64,000 nucleotides of DNA, taken from Massilia rubra (lineage in GTDB: Bacteria; Pseudomonadota; Gammaproteobacteria; Burkholderiales; Burkholderiaceae_D). The stretch is from positions 1 to 64,000 of the forward strand of contig NZ_VUYU01000008.1 in the NCBI RefSeq assembly GCF_011682065.1, read 5' to 3'. A program made the translations under genes and the position numbers. The notes beneath the pieces were generated by a model. It was given only the letters and a program-made list of their open reading frames with translations. It ran no database searches and was not told the origin of the DNA. Below are positions 32,735 through 43,449 of the stretch, one piece after another (position 1 is the first letter of the stretch; every line of letters starts with the position of its first letter).

Positions 32735-34072
32735 TTAGCGCTTGGTCTGGAAAAACCGCATCATTTCACGGCTGGCGTCCGGCCCCTTGCCATCGGTATA
32801 GCTGCCGCGTGCGCTGCCGCCGGACCAGGCATGACCCGCGCCATGGATCAGCCACTGCTCCGCCTGCGGCGTGCCATCGACCGCCTGGTGCACGGTGCGC
32901 GTGTAGGCGTGGCCGTCCGGTACACGGCCTGGCTCGATAATCTCCTGCATCACGTTCTGCGCGCCGCGCTTGATCAGCTCGTCGCCATTGACCGGATGCA
33001 CGGTCGTATCCTTGTCGCCATGGAAGACGATGATGGGAATCGACTTGCCGCTGGCGCGCTGCGGCCCGAAATTGCCCTTCATGGCGGCCAGCGCCGACGG
33101 CAAGTCGTGCGCCGAGGCGAACGGCAGGCCGGAGTGCACGCCCACCGCCGCATACAGTTCCGGATACAAGGTGCCCATGATGGTCGCCATCGCCCCGCCG
33201 GCGGACAGCCCGGCCACATACACCTGGCTGGCGTCGACCGCATGATTGTGCATGATGGTTTCGGTAATGCCGGCAATAATCGATGGCTCGCCCTGGCCGC
33301 GCTGTTGATCGACCGCATTGAACCAGTTCCAGCAGCGCGAGGAATTGGCCTGCATCGATTGCGCCGGGTACACGACCAGGCACTGCATTTCTTCGGCCAG
33401 CACATTCATCTGCGTGCCGGTGGCGAAGTCGTCCGGGTCCTGCGTACAGCCGTGCAACATGACCACCAGCGGCATCGGCTGGCCAGTGTAGCTGCTCGGC
33501 ACGTACAATTTATAGGTCCGGGTGCCGGCCGCATTCGTGAAGCTGCCATCGGTAAATTTGCCGGGCAGCGCCTCGGCCGGGCTGGACGCGCCGCCGCCCT
33601 GCATGCCATTCATGCCATTCATGCCGTTCATCCCATTCATGCCGGGGATGTCGAAATTGGGCATCTTGAAGGCGGCATGGCCGTTCGCGCCGGCACGATC
33701 GAGCTTGGCGAGCAGGTCGGGCATCAGGTTGTTGAAGGCTTCGGTCGCATCCTGCACCACGCTCTTGACGTATTGCTCGTGGCTTGAGGCGCCCGGCGCG
33801 TGCGGCTGGGACGCCGGCTGCGGTTGCGGTCCGGGCGGCGCTGAACCCGCACGCGCCTGGCTGAAACCCTGCGCGCCATGGAGCGAAGGCATCGGCGGCG
33901 TGATGTCGCGCGCTCCCGATGGCGCCTGCGGCGGATGGGCGGCGCCGCCTTTGTGGGGCGTCAGGACCTTGAGCGCCTCCTGAATGACGCTGGTGGCGGA
34001 TTTTGGCCCCTGGCCCATCAGGGTCTTGGTTGCCGCCCGCATGTTGGCGAACAGTTTGTCATTGAGTTTCAT
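32735..34072 (-). CDS. PHB-depolymerase-type esterase
   Basis: 445 residues. The catalytic domain from about residue 180 begins RTYKLYVPSSYTGQPMPLVV. It has the oxyanion region MLHGCTQDPDDFA, the lipase box YVAGLSAGGAMATIM, an Asp in FHGDKDTTVHPVNG and a His near IHGAGHAWSGG. It matches the esterase/PHB depolymerase family (LpqC-like). The N-terminal 170 residues are a variable region with a run of Asn-Gly-Met repeats (33,600-33,650). No clear signal peptide, so an intracellular polyester esterase is likely. A CopG-type regulator gene lies just upstream on the same strand. Confidence 0.85.
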   Translation of the reverse strand: MKLNDKLFANMRAATKTLMGQGPKSATSVIQEALKVLTPHKGGAAHPPQAPSGARDITPPMPSLHGAQGFSQARAGSAPPGPQPQPASQPHAPGASSHEQYVKSVVQDATEAFNNLMPDLLAKLDRAGANGHAAFKMPNFDIPGMNGMNGMNGMNGMQGGGASSPAEALPGKFTDGSFTNAAGTRTYKLYVPSSYTGQPMPLVVMLHGCTQDPDDFATGTQMNVLAEEMQCLVVYPAQSMQANSSRCWNWFNAVDQQRGQGEPSIIAGITETIMHNHAVDASQVYVAGLSAGGAMATIMGTLYPELYAAVGVHSGLPFASAHDLPSALAAMKGNFGPQRASGKSIPIIVFHGDKDTTVHPVNGDELIKRGAQNVMQEIIEPGRVPDGHAYTRTVHQAVDGTPQAEQWLIHGAGHAWSGGSARGSYTDGKGPDASREMMRFFQTKR

Positions 34073-34096
34073 TGGCTTTTTCCTTATATAAGCGCA

Positions 34097-34510
34097 TCAG
34101 AGGATGCGGCCCGCCAGTGCTGTCTTGATCACGCTGCTTGCATGCAGGGCTCCAAGTACAAAAATAGATTCGATGGTTGCCAGCGCCAGCTCTACCGAGA
34201 CGTCGCTGGCGATGCTTGCCATGCCCAGTACCTGGATCTGCAACCGTTCGCCCGCCGCCAGCGCCGCTTCGAGGTCGGCCCTGGAATAGTGATGCATTCC
34301 CAGCACCAGGCTCTTGCGCGCCACCGTTTGCCGGACCACTTCGGCATGGGTATTGAGCTGATTGCGGATCGCCGTGCGTATCAGGTCGGTCCGGTTCGAA
34401 TAAAAGCCTTCACTGACCAGGAGGTCGATCTGGCCAAGATCGATCAAGCCCAGGTTGATGGTGATTTTTTCCGATTCAGCAGGTTTCAGTTTCAGGTCGC
34501 GGGCGTTCAT
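34097..34510 (-). CDS. CopG/ribbon-helix-helix transcriptional regulator
   Basis: 137 residues. The N-terminal part KITINLGLIDLGQIDLLVSE and GFYSNRTDLIRTAIRNQL is a ribbon-helix-helix DNA-binding fold (beta strand then two helices). The C-terminal 60 residues are a helical extension (GERLQIQVLGMASIASDVSV). It is 24 bases upstream of the esterase gene and is expected to regulate it. CopG-like regulators are commonly paired with PHB depolymerase genes in this group (recalled). Confidence 0.8.
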   Translation of the reverse strand: MNARDLKLKPAESEKITINLGLIDLGQIDLLVSEGFYSNRTDLIRTAIRNQLNTHAEVVRQTVARKSLVLGMHHYSRADLEAALAAGERLQIQVLGMASIASDVSVELALATIESIFVLGALHASSVIKTALAGRIL

Positions 34511-34653
34511 ATGTCTCCAATATCATCTGCGTGGCATCCGTACGCCATCTGTATGGATGGTAGTCTACCCCTGTGAGCTTCTCCGTCAAGCGCGATTCGT
34601 CTGAATGCGATAATGACGTTTTTATGTATCAATCCCGTCACAGCGGAGAAGCG

Positions 34654-35019
34654 ATGGCAAACATTACAGGAATCGACCACGTGCAGGTCGCCATGCCGGT
34701 CGGCGCCGAAGACGCCGCGCGCGCCTTCTACAACGGGGTGCTCGGCTTGCCCGAAGTGCCCAAGCCGGCCCACCTGGCCGTGCGCGGCGGCGCCTGGTTC
34801 CAGTGCGGCAGCGCCCAGTTGCACCTTGGGGCCGACAGCGCCTTCCAGCCCGCCAAAAAAGTGCACCCGGCCCTGATCGTCGCCGGTTTCGATGAGTTCG
34901 TCGGTGCGTTGAGGGGTGCTGGCGTCGATGTCCAGGTAGAAGAGATGGTCGCCGGACTGCAACGCGCCACCGTGAACGATCCTTTCGGAAACAAAGTCGA
35001 GCTCATCGAGCAACGTTAA
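34654..35019 (+). CDS. VOC-family (glyoxalase/bleomycin resistance fold) protein
   Basis: The start at 34654 (MANITGIDHVQVAM) is preceded by GGAGAAGCG; a start at 34624 is also open but lacks such a site. The protein has 121 residues, one VOC domain: IDHVQVAMPVGAEDAARAFY, GAWFQCGSAQLHLG, and NDPFGNKVELIEQ, whose His and Glu are metal ligands. It is a small metal-dependent enzyme or binding protein of unknown substrate. It starts a plus-strand run of six genes. Confidence 0.85.
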   Translation: MANITGIDHVQVAMPVGAEDAARAFYNGVLGLPEVPKPAHLAVRGGAWFQCGSAQLHLGADSAFQPAKKVHPALIVAGFDEFVGALRGAGVDVQVEEMVAGLQRATVNDPFGNKVELIEQR

Positions 35020-35038
35020 AAGAAGGCATAATCCGCGC

Positions 35039-35482
35039 ATGAGTCCCGACCTGCAAGCTGGCTTCCGCTTCGAGTGGAGCTATACCGTGCCTGCGCGCGC
35101 CAGTGTGCCGCAGCTGTACCACGACACCGGTTTCTGCCTCGACATGCCCGACGTGCTGGCCACCGGTTACCTGGTCGGCATGATGGAACTGGCCTGCGTG
35201 CACGGCGTCATGCCGTTCATGGACTGGCCGCGCGAGCAAAGCCTGGGCACGATGGTGCATTTTTCGCATTTTGCCCCGACCCCGCCCGGCATGACATTGC
35301 TGATCAAGGGCGAGGTGCGGGAAGTCGACGGCCGCCGCCTGCTGTTTAGCGTGCAAGCCTGGGACGGCGTCGACCGCATCTGCGAAGGCACCCACGAACG
35401 CCATGTGATCGACCCGGTGCGCTTCAACGCCAAGGTTGCCGCCAAGGCGGCCGCCGCGCTCAACCCCGTGGGGGCCGCATGA
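35039..35482 (+). CDS. Hotdog-fold thioesterase
   Basis: 147 residues. Pattern: VLATGYLVGMMELACVHGVM with catalytic Glu, SLGTMVHFSHFAPTPPGMTL, and GEVREVDGRRLLFSVQAWDG, ICEGTHERHVID. It resembles the fluoroacetyl-CoA-thioesterase-like branch (FlK), which acts on acyl-CoA. Its stop overlaps the start of the DUF1289 gene. Confidence 0.82.
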   Translation: MSPDLQAGFRFEWSYTVPARASVPQLYHDTGFCLDMPDVLATGYLVGMMELACVHGVMPFMDWPREQSLGTMVHFSHFAPTPPGMTLLIKGEVREVDGRRLLFSVQAWDGVDRICEGTHERHVIDPVRFNAKVAAKAAAALNPVGAA

Positions 35483-35685
35483 ATCCCGAACTGCAGACGC
35501 CGGTGCCGTCCCCCTGCATCAGCCTGTGCGAGATGGCGCCCGATACCGCGTCCGGCAAGGGCCTGTGCCGCGGCTGCCTGCGCACCCTCGATGAAATCGT
35601 CGCCTGGGGCACTGCTCCGGATGAGTACAAACGCGCGGTCTGGGCCGAAATCCGCCGCCGTGAATCCGAACTGGACTTCGACTAG
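35479..35685 (+). CDS. DUF1289 Cys-rich protein
   Basis: 68 residues. Pattern SPCISLCEMAPDTASGKGLCRGCLRTLDEI with C-x3-C ... C-x2-C, and WAEIRRRESE near the end, typical of DUF1289, often annotated as a putative Fe-S protein. Starts at an ATG overlapping the thioesterase stop. Function unknown. Confidence 0.85.
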   Translation: MNPELQTPVPSPCISLCEMAPDTASGKGLCRGCLRTLDEIVAWGTAPDEYKRAVWAEIRRRESELDFD

Positions 35686-36129
35686 ATGAATTTCTACACC
35701 CCGCAGCAAGCGGTTACCGGCCCGGCCTACGGGATCGGCTTCAAGGTCTTCGCCACCATCGTCACCGTGGTGCTGCTGGTGTACGCCGCCAGCGTGGCCT
35801 GGCGTTTTCCGCTGCCGTCGTTCGGCATGGGCGTCAAGGCGCTGCTGCTGGGCGCCATCATCATGCTGGGCGTGAGCTACTACTGGTTCCTGCGCGCCAC
35901 CACCACGGTGGACGCCACCGGCATCCGCCAGACCTGGCTGTACGACAAGCACGTCGAATGGCGCGACGTGCGCGGCGCCAAGATGATCGGCATTCCTTAC
36001 TTTTCCTGGCTGTTCCCGCCGCGCATGGTTGTGCGTACCGGCAATTCCTTCACCACCTTCAATGGCGGCTCGCAAGCCGTCCTGATCGAGTTCGCCAAGA
36101 TCTCGCTCGCGTTTCAAATGAAAAAATGA
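35686..36129 (+). CDS. Hypothetical two-helix membrane protein
   Basis: 147 residues, beginning immediately after the DUF1289 stop. Two transmembrane helices (about residues 18-38 and 48-68) are followed by a small cytosolic domain (TTTVDATGIRQTWLYDKHVE, MVVRTGNSFTTFNGGSQAVL) that resembles a bacterial PH-like domain. No named family recognised with certainty. Coupled by spacing of 7 bases to the next gene. Confidence 0.6.
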   Translation: MNFYTPQQAVTGPAYGIGFKVFATIVTVVLLVYAASVAWRFPLPSFGMGVKALLLGAIIMLGVSYYWFLRATTTVDATGIRQTWLYDKHVEWRDVRGAKMIGIPYFSWLFPPRMVVRTGNSFTTFNGGSQAVLIEFAKISLAFQMKK

Positions 36130-36136
36130 GTTACCC

Positions 36137-37081
36137 ATGAGTGCAATGTTAAATCCCGACCCGGCGCGCTTGCCGGCGTCGATGCAGGTGTTCGAACGCG
36201 GCTGGTTGTCATCGAACAATGTGCTGTTTACCGGGGCCGGCGAGGCCACCCTGATCGACAGCGGCTACAAGACCCACGTGCCGCAGACGCTGGCGCTGGT
36301 CGGCCATGCGCTCGGTGAACGGCCTTTGGCGCGCGTCATCAATACCCATCTGCATTCGGACCATTGCGGCGGCAACGCGGCCCTGACGGCGCGCTACGGC
36401 TGCCGCATCGGCATTCCCGTGGCCGAGGCCGCCAATGTCGCGGCCTGGGACGAGCACGCGCTCAGTTTCAAGGCCACCGGCCAGCAGTGCGATCGCTTCC
36501 AGGCCGACTTTACCGTCTCGCCCGGCGACGAACTGGAACTGGGCGGCACAGTGTGGCAAGCGCTGGGCGCGCCCGGACACCATCCGCATTCGCTGATTTT
36601 CTTTTGCCCGAGCGAAGGCATCGTCATCTCGGCCGACGCCTTGTGGCGCAACGGTTTCGGCGTGATTTTCCCCGAGCTCGACGGTGAATCGGGCTTCCAG
36701 GAGGCGCGCGCCACGCTGGAACTGATCGACAGCCTCGACGCCCGTCTCGTCATTCCCGGCCACGGCGCCATGTTCACCGACGTCCAGCCGGCGCTCAAAC
36801 GGGCGTTCACGCGCCTCAACTTCCTCGAAGCCGATCCGGTGAGGAATTCCGAGAACGCGGTCAAGGTCATCCTCAAATTCCTGCTGCTCGAACGCCAGCG
36901 CATCAGCCTGGCGGACGTGGCGGCCATGTTCGCCACCATTCCCGTGCTGGAAGGCGCGCGCCGGCGTCATCTGCAACGTTTCGAGACATCCATCCAGATG
37001 GCCGACTGGGCCGTGCAATCGCTGGTGCGGGCCGGCGCGGCCAAGCGCGATGGCGAGGAACTGGTCAACAGCGACCTGTAA
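36137..37081 (+). CDS. MBL-fold metallo-hydrolase
   Basis: 314 residues. Zinc motifs: NTHLHSDHCGGN (H-x-H-x-D-H), GAPGHHPHSLIFFC, and VISADALW, with VIPGHGAMF. This is the metallo-beta-lactamase fold of the glyoxalase II / lactonase-like group. C-terminal helices (LNFLEADPVRNSENAVKVIL) may confer dimerisation. Substrate not readable. It ends the run of closely spaced genes from 34.6 kb. Confidence 0.85.
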   Translation: MSAMLNPDPARLPASMQVFERGWLSSNNVLFTGAGEATLIDSGYKTHVPQTLALVGHALGERPLARVINTHLHSDHCGGNAALTARYGCRIGIPVAEAANVAAWDEHALSFKATGQQCDRFQADFTVSPGDELELGGTVWQALGAPGHHPHSLIFFCPSEGIVISADALWRNGFGVIFPELDGESGFQEARATLELIDSLDARLVIPGHGAMFTDVQPALKRAFTRLNFLEADPVRNSENAVKVILKFLLLERQRISLADVAAMFATIPVLEGARRRHLQRFETSIQMADWAVQSLVRAGAAKRDGEELVNSDL

Positions 37082-37179
37082 ACACATTCCTGCCGAGTTT
37101 TCAAGCACGGTCGTACTTTTTTCGAACTATAATGGATGAGAATTTGCTTCCATCCACTTTTTTCGATTGCGAGACCGAC

Positions 37180-38133
37180 ATGGCATTGCCCGCCGCGCTG
37201 CAAAACCTCACCCTTCCCGTCATTGGATCGCCGATGTTCATCGCCAGCGGACCCGCGCTGGTGGCGGCGCAGTGCAAGGCGGGGATCGTCGGTTCCTTCC
37301 CCGCGCTCAACGCCCGTCCGGCCGAACTGCTCGACACCTGGCTGACCGATCTCAAGCAAGAGCTGGCCGATTACCAAGCCGCCAATCCGGGCGCCAGGGT
37401 GGGGCCGATCGCAGTCAACCAGATCGTGCACCAGTCCAACGACCGCCTGGAACACGACGTGGCGATGTGCGTCAAGCATCAGGTGCCGATCATCATCTCC
37501 TCGCTGCGCGCGCCGCCGAAAGAGATGCTCGACGCCATCCACAGCTACGGCGGGATTGTGCTGCACGATGTTGTGTCGATCCGGCATGCCGAAAAGGCGC
37601 TGGAAGCGGGCGTGGATGGCTTGATCCTGGTCGCCGCTGGCGCTGGCGGACACGCGGGGCCGTTGTCGCCGTTCGCGCTGGTGGGTGAAGTGCGCAAGTT
37701 CTTCAACGGTCCGGTGGCTTTGTCGGGTTCGATCGCCACGGGTGACGCGATTCTGGCGGCGCAGGCGATGGGCGCCGACTTTGCGTATATCGGTTCGCGC
37801 TGGCTGGCGACCAAGGAATCGAACGTGACCGATGCGTATCGGGATGCGATCGTGGAATCGGCGGCGGCCGATATTGTGTACACGAATCTGTTCACCGGCG
37901 TGCACGGGAACTATCTGAAAAAATCGATTATCAACGCCGGGCTTGATCCAGATGCCTTGCCGGAATCGGACAAGTCGAAGATGAGCTTCGGTTCGGGCAG
38001 CGCCAAGGCCTGGCGCGATATCTGGGGCGCAGGGCAGGGCGTGGGGATGATGAATGATGTGCCGACCGTCGCTGAGATGGTGGCGCGCCTGAAGCAGGAA
38101 TACGACGCCGCGCGGGCGCGGCTGGCGCTGTAA
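37180..38133 (+). CDS. Nitronate monooxygenase (2-nitropropane dioxygenase family)
   Basis: The start at 37180 (MALPAALQNLTLP) fits homologues; open frame continues upstream to 37132. The protein has 317 residues, an FMN TIM-barrel: VIGSPMFIASGPALVAAQCK, AVNQIVHQSNDRLEHDVAMC, the catalytic His in IVLHDVVSIRHAEKALEAGV, LVAAGAGGHAGPLSPFALVG, and IGSRWLATKES. Oxidises nitronates to carbonyl compounds, with O2 via FMN. The repeat at 38.17 kb follows it. Confidence 0.9.
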   Translation: MALPAALQNLTLPVIGSPMFIASGPALVAAQCKAGIVGSFPALNARPAELLDTWLTDLKQELADYQAANPGARVGPIAVNQIVHQSNDRLEHDVAMCVKHQVPIIISSLRAPPKEMLDAIHSYGGIVLHDVVSIRHAEKALEAGVDGLILVAAGAGGHAGPLSPFALVGEVRKFFNGPVALSGSIATGDAILAAQAMGADFAYIGSRWLATKESNVTDAYRDAIVESAAADIVYTNLFTGVHGNYLKKSIINAGLDPDALPESDKSKMSFGSGSAKAWRDIWGAGQGVGMMNDVPTVAEMVARLKQEYDAARARLAL

Positions 38134-38168
38134 GCGCCCCGTCGTCCCGCGCAGGACAACCAACCCAA

Positions 38169-38265
38169 AGACCGTCGTTCCCGCGCAGGCGGGAACCCAA
38201 TTTCGTTCCGTAGACGTTGGCGGCTCTACGAACTTGGATCCCCGCCTTCGCGGGGACGACGGTCT
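38169..38265. repeat. REP-like palindromic element, copy 1
   Basis: 97 bases bounded by AGACCGTCGT / ACGACGGTCT. Each arm contains a CCCGC(G)xxGGCGGG-type small hairpin (TCCCGCGCAGGCGGGA and TCCCCGCCTTCGCGGGGA), and the whole unit can fold as one long stem. A related copy is at 46.16 kb. It lies between the convergent nitronate monooxygenase and GH19 genes and may also act as a bidirectional terminator. Confidence 0.7.
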
Positions 38266-38290
38266 GGAAGTTAGCAGTCGCCGGAGGCTA

Positions 38291-39814
38291 TTACTGCAGC
38301 TTCACCTTCCAGTTATCCTGCACGCACTTGACGTAGTTATCCGCAATCAACGCGCTGTACGGGGTCTGGTAACTGACCAGCTGGCATTGATTCTGCCCAC
38401 CCTCATTCCAGTTTTTCTCCCAGTAGATGTTGTACGACGCCGAACTCGACGGTCCAAACCGCTGCATCGTTGCGCACGATAACTGCTCGGCCCCCACATT
38501 CCACCCCAACTCGCCCGCAAACTGTTTGTAATAGTTGATGCGGTTTTGCGCGGCCGCTTTCTCGGTCCCTTGCCCGCACTCGGCATTGATGATCATGATC
38601 GTCGTGGCGAAGTTGTTCCCCGCCCCGGCCGCGCGATCGGCCGCGTTCGGCACCCATGTCCCGTCGATCACATGCAGCATCGATGGCTTGGGCGGCTGCG
38701 GATACACAAAGAAGAACGTCGCCGACGCCAGGTTCAGCCAGGTCGACGCCACCCGGTCCGGATCGCGCAGCAGAACCGATTGATCGCCGCCGAACATGAT
38801 CTGCGAGAACGGCCCGTAGTTGTAGTTGTACGATAGCTGCTTGGCCCCGCGTCCGAAATATTTCTTGAAGCTGCCGTCCGCATTTTTTCCGCAGGTCCAG
38901 ACCGCATTGAACACCGGATCGGCGCACTCGGCGTTGTAGCCGCAGCCGGCCCCGGTTTCGTCGCAGCCCAGTTCGCGCAGGTACTTCAAGCCCTGGCGCC
39001 ACTCGGGAATCGTGTTGCTCGCGTTGTGCTCGCCGGTTTCTTGCGCGAAGTGCGCGAACATGGCCGCCAGCGTGTGCCGGCAGATGCCGTCGGCATCGCG
39101 CCCGTCGCTGTAGTCGTCGCACAGGGCCGGAAACTTGGCCACCGCCTGCAGGAAACGCTGGTACGTATAGCTTGGCTCGCGCACCGCGAAGAAATGGTCC
39201 CATTTGGTCGCCGGCAGCAGCCGCTCGACCCGCTTGACGTTGATTGGATTGGCGCTGCGTCCCGGCACTACTTGCTCGACGCCCGCGTTGTCCAGCGTGC
39301 GGATCGATGCCTTGACGGTGCGGAAGAAGGCGTTGTCGGTGAGCTGCGCTTCACGGGCTTCGGCTTGCGCCTTGGTCGGCACGCCGCCCGGCGTCGGTGT
39401 TGGTGTCGGCGTCGGCGTTGGCGTTGGCGTAGGAGTCGGCGTTGGTGTCGGCGTTGGCGTCGGCGTCGGAGTCGGAGTAGGTGTCGGAGTAGGAGTCGGA
39501 GTAGGAGTCGGCGTCGGCGTCGGCGTTCCCGTTATCGCCTCCCACGGCCCCCATTGTTCCGTTCCTGGCACGTTCCCCTGCGTCCACCACTTCGCCTTGT
39601 AGAACTTGTTCTGGTAGCTCGCGCATTGCCCTGCGGTATAGACCATGCCTGCGTTCCACGGCGGGCACATCGGACTCACGTCAAGCGTGGTCATCGACCG
39701 GCTTGCGCTCTGCGTTCCGACTGATTCGCCGCCCTTGTTGCCATCGCTGCCGCCGCAAGCGGCCAGCATGCCCGCCAGCAGTCCTACCGCCAGCGTCGAT
39801 AATTGTTGTTTCAT
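38291..39814 (-). CDS. GH19 chitinase lipoprotein with CBM5/12 module
   Basis: 507 residues. The lipoprotein signal ends LLAGMLAACGGS (lipobox LAAC). A chitin-binding CBM5/12-like module follows (VYTAGQCASYQNKFYKAKWW...QWGPWEAI), then a long (TP)n linker (about residues 95-145). The GH19 catalytic domain has FAHFAQETGEHN with the catalytic Glu, KKYFGRGAKQLSYNYNYGPF and a C-terminal Cys-rich part. It cleaves chitin by inversion. The lipobox implies cell-surface or outer-membrane attachment unless processed. First (3') of four minus-strand genes for chitin use. Confidence 0.9.
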   Translation of the reverse strand: MKQQLSTLAVGLLAGMLAACGGSDGNKGGESVGTQSASRSMTTLDVSPMCPPWNAGMVYTAGQCASYQNKFYKAKWWTQGNVPGTEQWGPWEAITGTPTPTPTPTPTPTPTPTPTPTPTPTPTPTPTPTPTPTPTPTPTPTPGGVPTKAQAEAREAQLTDNAFFRTVKASIRTLDNAGVEQVVPGRSANPINVKRVERLLPATKWDHFFAVREPSYTYQRFLQAVAKFPALCDDYSDGRDADGICRHTLAAMFAHFAQETGEHNASNTIPEWRQGLKYLRELGCDETGAGCGYNAECADPVFNAVWTCGKNADGSFKKYFGRGAKQLSYNYNYGPFSQIMFGGDQSVLLRDPDRVASTWLNLASATFFFVYPQPPKPSMLHVIDGTWVPNAADRAAGAGNNFATTIMIINAECGQGTEKAAAQNRINYYKQFAGELGWNVGAEQLSCATMQRFGPSSSASYNIYWEKNWNEGGQNQCQLVSYQTPYSALIADNYVKCVQDNWKVKLQ

Positions 39815-39844
39815 ATTTGTACTCCAGGAAGTTGGATATCAGGC

Positions 39845-39880
39845 AAAAAACCCGGAAACGCGCCTTGGCGTTCCCGGGTT
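39845..39880 (-). terminator. Terminator of the first GH18 chitinase gene
   Basis: Hairpin AACCCGG..ACGC / GCGT..CCGGGTT (39849-39880) with A6 on the plus strand (39845-39850), read as a T-run on the minus strand. It lies 27 bases after the GH18 stop and separates it from the GH19 gene, which starts at 39814. Confidence 0.82.
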
Positions 39881-39906
39881 CCATGCCCTGCAAGGTCAGG
39901 CGATGC

Positions 39907-42300
<2,394 letters not shown>

Positions 42301-42334
42301 TATTGTTATCTCCGTGATTCATTGTGTTCCCCCC

Positions 42335-43372
42335 TCAGAAATCATGATTGGGGGGATAGTTAGTGTAGAAGTCATTCGGCCATCGGAAATTGGTCGTCGA
42401 CAGCGTCACCGAAATATCGAGCCCTTCCACGTAATGCCACCAGCCGACCGGCAGGAACAGGATCTCGCCCGGTTCCAGCACGCATTCGAGCACCTGCACC
42501 TCGGCCATGGCGGGAAAGCGCGCCAGGTCGATGTTGCGGGCGTCCACCTCGGTAAAGCAGTGCCGGTGGTTGTAGACCCTTGGCGTGTCCGACGGCGCCA
42601 TCAGCTTGATCTTCTTGCGCCCGATGATCTGGGCCATGAAGTTATTGGTCAGGTCGTGGTGGAACGGGGTCACCGTGCCGGCCGGGCCGAACCAGAAAAA
42701 GCCGCGCCGCCCCGGATCGTCATCGAGGTACTCGGGCAGGGTGCCTACGTCCTCGAACAATTCCTTCAACGCTACACTGTTGAGCGAGTCGTTGTTGGCG
42801 GTCATGTAGAAGTCATTGGTGCGTCCGCTGGTGCGGACCATCTCCACGTACTCGCCGAAAGGCATCTTGCGCTTGTGGGCGATACTGTTGAGCTCGTATT
42901 GGGGATCGGCTTCGCGTCCGAACTGCACCTCGACCACGCGTTCGCCGAAGCGCTGCGCAAAATAGTCCAGGTTCCATTTCTGGCGTGCCGGGAAATGCTC
43001 CAGCATGCCGGTGATGATCACCGGCCGGTTGGTGCGGTAATACTGTTGCAGGAAGTCCTCGCCGGAGAGCTTCTCCCGTCGTTCAATCCCCTCGTCGTAC
43101 AGCCGGTTCAATTGCGCCTGGATGTTCAGCACCCAGTCGCGCTTGTTGACCCGATTGGCCAGCCTGCGCGCAGCCTGCAAATACGGGCTGCGCAGCGCCG
43201 CGTCGATTTCGGTCCGGGCATTGGCCTGGGACACGTTCGACTTGACCAGGATGGCGGCAATCGCCTCGGGCGAGGTGCCGAGCATCAGGTTTTCGCCGAT
43301 CCAGCGGCGCCAGTCGTCGTTGACCTGCATTGTTGGCGACACCTGCGGCTTTACGTTCGATTGAATTTTCAA
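42335..43372 (-). CDS. Cupin_8 / JmjC-like 2-oxoglutarate dioxygenase
   Basis: 345 residues from a TTG at 43372, chosen because GGAGA lies six bases upstream; the earlier frame runs through a hairpin. The C-terminal JmjC-like barrel shows NRPVIITGMLEHFPARQKWN, the Fe ligands in PFHHDLTNNFMAQIIGRKKI (H-x-D) and HYVEG near the end, and PGEILFLPVGWWHYVEG. Members hydroxylate proteins or small molecules. It lies between two chitinase genes on the same strand, 35 bases after the second one ends; in other bacteria such genes occur near TonB receptors and SusD-like or tryptophan halogenase genes. Its role in chitin metabolism is unproven. Confidence 0.8.
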   Translation of the reverse strand: MKIQSNVKPQVSPTMQVNDDWRRWIGENLMLGTSPEAIAAILVKSNVSQANARTEIDAALRSPYLQAARRLANRVNKRDWVLNIQAQLNRLYDEGIERREKLSGEDFLQQYYRTNRPVIITGMLEHFPARQKWNLDYFAQRFGERVVEVQFGREADPQYELNSIAHKRKMPFGEYVEMVRTSGRTNDFYMTANNDSLNSVALKELFEDVGTLPEYLDDDPGRRGFFWFGPAGTVTPFHHDLTNNFMAQIIGRKKIKLMAPSDTPRVYNHRHCFTEVDARNIDLARFPAMAEVQVLECVLEPGEILFLPVGWWHYVEGLDISVTLSTTNFRWPNDFYTNYPPNHDF

Positions 43373-43403
43373 GAGGTTTCTCCAGGAGGTTGCGGGCATG
43401 GAG

Positions 43404-43435
43404 ATGCCGGCCGCCTTGTAAGAAGCAGCCGGCAC
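43404..43435 (-). promoter_or_regulatory. Intergenic hairpin between the second GH18 gene and the cupin gene
   Basis: Stem built from GCCGGC..GC / GC..GCCGGC (43404-43435) with a 9 base loop and no T-run. It sits just after the GH18 stop and ahead of the cupin ribosome site, so it may stabilise upstream mRNA or partly attenuate reading into the cupin gene. Confidence 0.4.
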
Positions 43436-43449
43436 CTCCGCTTAGCCGC

